Of a stretch of 10,817 nucleotides of DNA, positions 5,537-10,817 are shown one piece after another; position 1 is the first letter of the stretch; every line of letters begins with the position of its first letter. Source of the DNA: an uncultured Rikenellaceae bacterium. GTDB lineage: Bacteria > Bacteroidota > Bacteroidia > Bacteroidales > Rikenellaceae. Under the pieces are notes generated by a model that did not search any database, was not told the DNA's origin, and saw only the letters and a list, made by a program, of their open reading frames with translations. Made by a program: the position numbers and the translations under genes. The stretch is from NCBI GenBank assembly GCA_947176715.1, contig CAMWRR010000039.1:1-10817 (forward strand), written 5' to 3'.

Positions 5537-6538
5537 ATGCTTTATCCTTTGAAGTTCAAACCTCTTCTCAAGGAGAGGATATGGGGCGGCTCGCGTATGA
5601 AGTCCGTTTTGGGCAAGAGGCTTCCGTCCGGGAAGAAGATAGGCGAGAGCTGGGAGCTTTCGGGCATAGACGGCGACTTGTCGGTGGTGGCCAACGGCTA
5701 TCTTGCCGGCAACGATATAGGGGAGCTGATAGAGGTGTACATGGGCGATCTGGTAGGCGATGCCGTCTACGAGAAGTTCGGCGTGGAATTTCCGTTACTT
5801 ATAAAGTTCATAGATGCCGCAGAGTCGCTCTCCATACAGGTGCACCCCGACGATGCGCTGGCAGCACAGAGGCATAACGCTTACGGCAAGACGGAGATGT
5901 GGTACATTCTCGACAACGCTCCGGGTGCCGGTCTCTATTTGGGATTTGAACGCGATGTAGACCGGCAGGAATACCTCTCTTCGGTAGCTGACGGCACCCT
6001 GCCCGACATTCTCGCCCGCGTAGACGTAAAACCCGGCGACGCCTACTTCATACCCGCCGGTACGATACACTCCATAGGCGGCGGCGTGATGCTCCTCGAG
6101 ATACAGCAGACCTCCGACATAACCTACCGCGTATTCGACTGGAACCGTACCGATAAGGACGGCAACGGTCGAGAGTTGCATACCGATCTGGCTGTGGATG
6201 CCATCGACTTCCACCGTCGCGACGATCTCGATATAACCGTGGCCCCCGAGCCGCACGAGGCCGTCCCCATGCAGAGCTGCGACTATTTCGCCTCATTCGT
6301 ACTGTCGGTGGACGGAGCCATGACCCGTCCGTATGTCGGGCTCGACTCGTTCGTCATATACGTGTGCGTCGACGGCTCGGCCGATATGGTGTGGGAGGAC
6401 GGTCGCGAGAATATAGCCAAAGGCGAGACTGTGCTCATACCCGCCGAGATTGACGAGATAACGTTGGAGGGCAAAGCGAGAATAATAGAGGTATATATAC
6501 CCACGGAGGGCTATAACCCCGATATGTCGACCCTGTAA
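5537..6538 (+). CDS. manA: Class I mannose-6-phosphate isomerase (phosphomannose isomerase)
   Basis: The enzyme interconverts mannose 6-phosphate and fructose 6-phosphate, linking glycolysis to mannose use and to GDP-mannose for surface glycans. The 333-residue protein has the cupin metal ligands of the family: Gln101 and His103 in SIQVHPDD, Glu120 in GKTEMWYI, and His178 in PAGTIHSIGGG. The catalytic arginine region ITYRVFDWNR (195-204) follows. The N-terminus (LKFKPLLKERIWGGSRM) is typical of the shorter type found in Firmicutes and Bacteroidota, smaller than the E. coli enzyme of about 390 residues. The last nine codons overlap the end of the convergent ATPase gene by 28 bp. No mannose-pathway partner is nearby, so it stands alone. 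Confidence 0.93.
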   Translation: MLYPLKFKPLLKERIWGGSRMKSVLGKRLPSGKKIGESWELSGIDGDLSVVANGYLAGNDIGELIEVYMGDLVGDAVYEKFGVEFPLLIKFIDAAESLSIQVHPDDALAAQRHNAYGKTEMWYILDNAPGAGLYLGFERDVDRQEYLSSVADGTLPDILARVDVKPGDAYFIPAGTIHSIGGGVMLLEIQQTSDITYRVFDWNRTDKDGNGRELHTDLAVDAIDFHRRDDLDITVAPEPHEAVPMQSCDYFASFVLSVDGAMTRPYVGLDSFVIYVCVDGSADMVWEDGRENIAKGETVLIPAEIDEITLEGKARIIEVYIPTEGYNPDMSTL

Positions 6539-7854
6539 TAGGTCGGTGCCGAGTTGTCCCGTTCGAGGAACATGACCATATATATGGGGGCATAGATTAT
6601 TTTACCTTCTACCCGTAGATTGTCGTTGTTGAATACGATGGCTTCCGGCAGATCGTACTCTTCGCAATCCATTATGTTGGAGAGGGCGCGATGTGAGGCA
6701 TAGTCTTTCCCCGACTTCACCTCTATGGGCAGTACTTTGCCGCCTAATTCTATCACGAAGTCGAGTTCGCCGCGTTTCTTATTATTGTAATAGTACGGAT
6801 TTATACCATGCGCCACCAACTCTTGCGCCACCGCATTTTCGTATATGGAGCCGAAGTTGATGTTTTTGTCTCCCTTGATAATCTTCAACTGAATACCCTC
6901 GGCATACTGACACGCCAATAGCCCGATGTCGCTTTGAAAAAGTTTGAACAGATTTCTGGAACGGGCGAGCAATAGCGGTATCTTGGGCTCCTCCACGTTA
7001 TAAACGGTCAATGCCACCCCTGCATTTTTCAGCCACAAGAAACTATTTCTGAAACGGTCGAATTTCGCATTTTCATTCAACCGTTTAAGAATGAAACGTT
7101 TGTTTTTGGCGTTCAGTTCCGGTGGAATGAGGTCGAAAATCTCCTCTATGTATAATTTGTTGTCAGGATCGTATTTGGCTATGTCGCGTTTGTATAGTCG
7201 TATTATGTCCCTTTGTATGTCCATCACCTCTTGCAGATTGTTGGTCTCTATATATCTGCTTACTGCGGCGGGCATACCTCCCACAATGAGATAGAGGCGG
7301 AACAGTTCCATGATTTTGCCGTGTACGAATTCATCGACCCGTGTACGGTTACGCCATGCCTCACGTAACGATTCTATTAAATCGTCATTGATCCCCACGC
7401 ACGAGACAAACTCTTTGAAATCGAGCGGGAACATCTCTTTTATCCCCATATAGCCGACCGGTTCCGAACGTAAGTCTTTCAATTCCACGCCCAATAAAGA
7501 GCCGCTCATGATGTATCGGTACGAACCCTCCTCTACTAAGAATTTAATGGCCGTAACGATGTCGGGACACTGTTGTACCTCGTCGAAAAATACGAGTGTC
7601 TCCCCTTTTATTAGCGGTATGGGTGTTATGGCCGACAAGCGAAGTAAAATATCGTCGCTGTTTTTTGCCCCTCGGAATATCTCAACGGCTTCAGGTGTCT
7701 CTATGAAGTTGATTTCCACGAAATTTTTGAAGTTCTTGCCAAACCTGCGTATCGAATATGTCTTTCCTATCTGACGTGCACCTGTAATAAGTAAGGCGTT
7801 ACGAGTGGTGTCGTAATAATTTTTTATATAATCGTCTATGTGCCTTTTTAACAT
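6511..7854 (-). CDS. AAA-type ATP-binding protein with DUF4143 C-terminal domain
   Basis: This 447-residue protein has an N-terminal P-loop domain: Walker A GARQIGKT at 25-32, Walker B LVFFDE at 87-92, and a sensor-like YIMSGSLLG at 114-122. The C-terminal half belongs to the DUF4143 type. There, ELDFVIE...PIEVKSGK supplies Asp365, Glu378 and Lys380, the spacing of a PD-(D/E)XK nuclease-like fold. Such proteins are abundant and often multi-copy in Bacteroidota, and their function is not established. The gene is about 42-45% G+C in the stretches I counted, against about 60% in ccs and similar in other neighbours, so it looks acquired. Its 3' end overlaps manA by 28 bp, and its promoter lies in a phased repeat array. 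Whether the nuclease-like residues are catalytic is unknown. Confidence 0.92.
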   Translation of the reverse strand: MLKRHIDDYIKNYYDTTRNALLITGARQIGKTYSIRRFGKNFKNFVEINFIETPEAVEIFRGAKNSDDILLRLSAITPIPLIKGETLVFFDEVQQCPDIVTAIKFLVEEGSYRYIMSGSLLGVELKDLRSEPVGYMGIKEMFPLDFKEFVSCVGINDDLIESLREAWRNRTRVDEFVHGKIMELFRLYLIVGGMPAAVSRYIETNNLQEVMDIQRDIIRLYKRDIAKYDPDNKLYIEEIFDLIPPELNAKNKRFILKRLNENAKFDRFRNSFLWLKNAGVALTVYNVEEPKIPLLLARSRNLFKLFQSDIGLLACQYAEGIQLKIIKGDKNINFGSIYENAVAQELVAHGINPYYYNNKKRGELDFVIELGGKVLPIEVKSGKDYASHRALSNIMDCEEYDLPEAIVFNNDNLRVEGKIIYAPIYMVMFLERDNSAPTYYRVDISGL

Positions 7855-7902
7855 GTTTTACTCGTTTTATGTGTCTGTGTATGAGTGTTGTCACAAACTT
7901 CT

Positions 7903-8013
7903 TGCCGCTTTTCTAATACAAAAATACGATATTTCTGCCGCTTTTCCAAGAGATTTTCGGCTGTTTCTGCCGTTTTTCCAATGTTTTTTAGCCTGTTTTT
8001 GCCGCTTTTCCAA
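7903..8013 (-). repeat. Four phased copies of a 14-base motif over the ATPase promoter
   Basis: On the plus strand the motif TGCCG(C/T)TTTTC(C/T)AA starts at 7903, 7936, 7968 and 8000, so the spacings are 33, 32 and 32. Copies 2 and 4 are identical; copies 1 and 3 each differ at one base. The intervening 18-19 bases are only loosely alike (T-rich, with a shared CGGCTG/AGCCTG element in the middle two). On the ATPase strand the motif reads TTGGAAAAGCGGCA. Confidence 0.8.
7919..7949 (-). promoter_or_regulatory. Bacteroidota-type promoter of the DUF4143 ATPase
   Basis: On the reverse strand TTG at 7949-7947 is followed by exactly 20 bases and TATTTTTG at 7926-7919. The TTG belongs to the second repeat copy, and the expected start point falls in the first copy, so the repeats frame the promoter. 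The leader to the ATG at 7854 would be about 57 bases. Confidence 0.7.
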
Positions 8014-8099
8014 GATTCGCGTCAGGTGTGCCTGTCGTTTTGTCGGTCGGCTATATCGTCTGCCGGATCCTCCGAACGGTCGGAATAGAAATAGTTTTT

Positions 8100-8107
8100 T
8101 AACTTTG
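8100..8107 (+). promoter_or_regulatory. -7 box of the ccs promoter
   Basis: TAACTTTG is a perfect TAnnTTTG match 36 bases before the ATG at 8144. No TTG is present at the expected -33 position, so the promoter may be weak or assisted. Confidence 0.5.
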
Positions 8108-8143
8108 TGAGGATATTTCTTTATGGAATAAAATATCGCATCT

Positions 8144-10570
8144 ATGAAAAGAGTTATCGCCTTTCTGTCCTCATACCGTCTTATGGCGGTCCTTATAACG
8201 CTTTATATAGTGGCTATGGCGTGGGCCACCTTTTTTGAAGCCGGTAACGGCACTTCGCTCACTATGACGCGCTTCTATCACAGCTGGTGGTTCATAGCCT
8301 TGCAGGGGCTTATGATAGTCAACTTCGCGGTTATGAGTTTTGCAAAGGGCCTCTATGAGCGTAAGTTATGGGGGGTAGTGGTGTTGCACTGGTCGTTGGC
8401 GGTGGTGTTGGCCGGAGCCATGGTCACCCATATCTGTTCGCAGGAGGGCGTTATGCACATACGCGAGGGGGAGAGTTCGTCTACTCTGTATATTGTGGAA
8501 GACGGTAAGGTGGTTTCCGAAGAGGAGTTGCCTTTTACCGTTAGGCTCAACGACTTCACGGTGGAGCGTTACCCCGGTTCCATGAGTCCATCCTATTTCG
8601 AGAGCGATGTGGATATAACCTACGGGGGCGAGAGTCGTAACGCCAAGATATTCATGAATAACATAGCCTATATAGGTCCTTACCGCCTCTATCAGTCGTC
8701 TTACGATCAAGATGAGGCGGGCACCGTACTGACCGTCAATCGCGACATGGCGGGCACCGTCATCAGCTATATCGGTTACATCTTGTTGCTGGCGGGTATG
8801 ATAATCAGCTTTTTCGACAAGAACGGACGTTTCCGTTATCTGGTCGGTCGTCTCGCTGCCATTAAGAGGGGGGCGGCGCTTGTGGCGGTGCTGTTTCTGC
8901 CGGGCGTGCTCTGTGCGCAGATGCCGGGGCGTCAGCGTGTGGATCTCTCCGTGGTCGAACGCAATGCCGTCGCTCGTGAGGCGGCGGACTCTTTCGCCGC
9001 ATTGCTGGTGCAGGATCCGGGCGGACGGGTGGAGCCGCTCGGTACGTATGCCGATAAGGTGATGCGTAAGCTGCACCGCTCACAGGGTTACGGCTCGTTG
9101 AGCTCTCCGCAGGTGTTGCTCGGCATGGTCTACGACCCTTACAAATGGGCCAATGTGCCGGTCATAGAGCTTGCGAGCGGTCCGCTTGCCACGGAGGTTG
9201 GCTCTGCCGACGGCTATGTCACGTTCAACGAGATGTTCGACGAGGCGGGCGATTACAAGATAGCCGAGAGGGTGCACGAGGCCTATTCGAAAGATGCCGG
9301 CGCACGTACCAAGCTCGACAAGGAGTTCATGAAGCTCGACGAACAGGTAAACATACTTAACGCCCTGCTCTCGGGTCGCATGTTGCCTATGTTCCCCGAG
9401 CCGGACAGCCCCGTCGACAAGTGGGTATCCGCGGGCGACGAGCTGTCGGCTTTTCACGGACCCGATTCGTTGTTCGTCACAATGATATTCCCATACCTAT
9501 TTGCCGAACACGAGAACTATCTGGAGACCGGCGATATGTCGGGCGTGCGTAAGGTCGTCGCCATGATGGATACCTATCAACGTGCCAAGGCGTCGCCGGA
9601 GCATCTTATATTGCGTGATAAGGTCAGGGCGGAGCTTTATTATAACCGTTACAACATATTCAAAATATCGGCTGTGGGTTACCTTGCCGCTGGTGGGGCG
9701 TTGCTGGCGGTGTTGTTGTGGTCGTTGCTCGGCGGCGGTCTTAAATGGGAGCGTCGTTTCACTGCGACGGCGGCCGTGGTTATAGCCCTGTTCTTTCTAT
9801 ATGCCGCCTTCGGTATGGGGCTCAGGTGGTACATATCGGGTCGTGCCCCGTGGACCAACACCTACGAGTCGATGGTTTACGCCGGTTGGTGCGCCGTGCT
9901 GGCCGGGTTGATATTCACGCGTCGTTCCCCGGTGGCTCTCGCGGTGGCTACCATCATGGGAGGAGCCGTTATAATGATATCGCAACTCAACTTCCTCGAC
10001 CCGGAGATAACACCTCTGGTTCCGGTGCTCAAGTCATACTGGCTGATGCTTCATGTGGCGGTGGTGACGGCGAGCTACGGCTTCTTCGGGGTTGGCGCTC
10101 TGCTCGGGTTAGTGTCGCTGGCCGTCATGGTCTTCACTCGCAGAAGAGAGGCGCTCGCAAAGGTGGAGGAGCTGGCCGTCATAAACGAGATAGCCATTAT
10201 CATAGGTCTGGTGCTCCTTACGGCAGGGGTGTTCCTCGGTGCCGTGTGGGCGAACGAGTCGTGGGGACGTTATTGGGGGTGGGATCCCAAGGAGACGTGG
10301 GCTCTCATTACCATGATGGCCTACGCTTTCGTGCTTCACGCCCGCCTGATACCCGCTTTGCGCGGTACGCTCGCCTTCTCCGTAATGTCTATATTCGCCC
10401 TCTATACGGTGTTGATGACCTTCTTCGGTGTCAACTACTATCTCACAGGAATGCACTCATACGGTAGCGGACACTCTATCAATATGTTCGCTGTAATAGT
10501 GCCATCCGTAGCCGTGATAGCACTGACTGTGGCCGCGGTCATGAGAGGTACGCGAACCGATTCTCGATAG
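8144..10570 (+). CDS. ccsBA: Fused cytochrome c biogenesis protein (ResB/CcsB + CcsA)
   Basis: System II cytochrome c synthases carry haem across the membrane and attach it to apocytochromes on the periplasmic side. In this 808-residue protein the N-terminal third is ResB/CcsB-like: membrane segments near 11-31, 48-66 and 76-96, a periplasmic part, then segments near 205-224 and 243-259. A soluble stretch of roughly 260-505 follows, and then the CcsA part with about eight or nine membrane segments. The haem-handling WWD motif is WGRYWGWDPKETW at 707-719. Histidines at 637 and 771 (or 777) flank it and could be the external haem ligands; His82 and His732 lie in membrane segments. Fused CcsBA proteins are known in Epsilonproteobacteria and Bacteroidota. 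No apocytochrome or CXXCH protein lies in the window, so the client cannot be named. Confidence 0.93.
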   Translation: MKRVIAFLSSYRLMAVLITLYIVAMAWATFFEAGNGTSLTMTRFYHSWWFIALQGLMIVNFAVMSFAKGLYERKLWGVVVLHWSLAVVLAGAMVTHICSQEGVMHIREGESSSTLYIVEDGKVVSEEELPFTVRLNDFTVERYPGSMSPSYFESDVDITYGGESRNAKIFMNNIAYIGPYRLYQSSYDQDEAGTVLTVNRDMAGTVISYIGYILLLAGMIISFFDKNGRFRYLVGRLAAIKRGAALVAVLFLPGVLCAQMPGRQRVDLSVVERNAVAREAADSFAALLVQDPGGRVEPLGTYADKVMRKLHRSQGYGSLSSPQVLLGMVYDPYKWANVPVIELASGPLATEVGSADGYVTFNEMFDEAGDYKIAERVHEAYSKDAGARTKLDKEFMKLDEQVNILNALLSGRMLPMFPEPDSPVDKWVSAGDELSAFHGPDSLFVTMIFPYLFAEHENYLETGDMSGVRKVVAMMDTYQRAKASPEHLILRDKVRAELYYNRYNIFKISAVGYLAAGGALLAVLLWSLLGGGLKWERRFTATAAVVIALFFLYAAFGMGLRWYISGRAPWTNTYESMVYAGWCAVLAGLIFTRRSPVALAVATIMGGAVIMISQLNFLDPEITPLVPVLKSYWLMLHVAVVTASYGFFGVGALLGLVSLAVMVFTRRREALAKVEELAVINEIAIIIGLVLLTAGVFLGAVWANESWGRYWGWDPKETWALITMMAYAFVLHARLIPALRGTLAFSVMSIFALYTVLMTFFGVNYYLTGMHSYGSGHSINMFAVIVPSVAVIALTVAAVMRGTRTDSR

Positions 10571-10817
10571 CTGCCTGTCAGGGTTTGGTTAATTTTGCCT
10601 ACTGATTATGCGAGTGTCGGTAGGTGGGCTTTATATGGGCGGATGGGTGGGGCCGGATAAAACGACTGTGCGGAAAGTCTTGTCTTGATGCGGTTTAGTG
10701 ATTATAGAGGAACCGAATCAAACAGGGGAATTATACTACTCGTTTCGCTTGGGATAGAAAACGGAAAGTGCTCAACGTCACTCCCCGTATCTTAATGTGA
10801 TGTCATAATTATAGAGG
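10571..10817. other. Gene-free right end of the window
   Basis: No coding frame of note is seen. There is a TAATTTTG box (10590-10597) without a matching -33 TTG, the hairpin listed separately, and two copies of ATTATAGAGG at 10701-10710 and 10808-10817, the latter ending exactly at the window edge. Confidence 0.5.
10598..10634 (+). terminator. Weak terminator-like hairpin after ccs
   Basis: CCTACTGA (10598-10605) pairs with TCGGTAGG (10617-10624) with one wobble and an 11-base loop. It is followed by TGGGCTTTATAT. The T tract is poor and displaced, so termination would be inefficient if it occurs here, 27 bases past the stop codon. Confidence 0.4.

Noticed and set aside
7903..8013. CRISPR array
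   Set aside because: The repeat is only 14 bases and imperfect, the spacers are T-rich and partly alike, and no cas gene is present. The overlap with a promoter explains it better.
7838..8110. Small plus-strand open frames rich in Phe, Cys and Arg between the ATPase and ccs
   Set aside because: They are readings of the T-rich repeat array. The repeat period of 32 breaks the frame, so the apparent repeated peptide is an artefact.

Overview
The window reads as chromosomal housekeeping DNA from a member of the Bacteroidota, most likely Bacteroidales and perhaps close to Rikenellaceae/Alistipes. The phylum call rests on repeated promoters of the Bacteroidota type (TTG, about 20 bases, TAnnTTTG), on A/T-rich leaders without clear Shine-Dalgarno sequences, and on protein sequences such as the KMGKS variant in TrpS and the fused CcsB-CcsA protein. 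The family-level guess is soft. No phage or transposase gene and no CRISPR array was seen.

Layout from left to right. (1) The 5' end of rpsO (ribosomal protein S15) runs leftward off the edge at position 1 and is divergent from trpS; each has its own recognisable promoter. (2) A rightward block follows: DUF177/YceD, rpmF, plsX and fabH, then a tRNA-Arg(CCT). This is the widely conserved link between ribosome assembly and the start of fatty acid and phospholipid synthesis. PlsX makes acyl-phosphate from acyl-ACP, and FabH makes the first acetoacetyl-ACP. The 277-base gap between rpmF and plsX holds a terminator hairpin and a set of nested inverted repeats that could fold into one structured RNA. 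(3) A gene-free stretch (4498-4754) with short repeats that echo the tRNA tail. (4) A leftward rplU-rpmA operon (L21, L27) ending in a strong terminator. (5) A rightward class I phosphomannose isomerase (manA-type), whose 3' end overlaps by 28 bp that of a leftward AAA/DUF4143 ATPase. The ATPase is visibly less G+C-rich than its neighbours and looks accessory. (6) A 289-base intergenic region with four copies of a 14-base motif spaced 33, 32 and 32 bases apart, laid over the ATPase promoter. (7) A long fused cytochrome c biogenesis protein (ResB/CcsB + CcsA), followed by a gene-free end with one weak hairpin and a 10-base repeat.

Most of the window is ordinary core genome. The least ordinary parts are the phased repeats at the ATPase promoter and the folded rpmF-plsX spacer. 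I found no convincing new multi-gene system.
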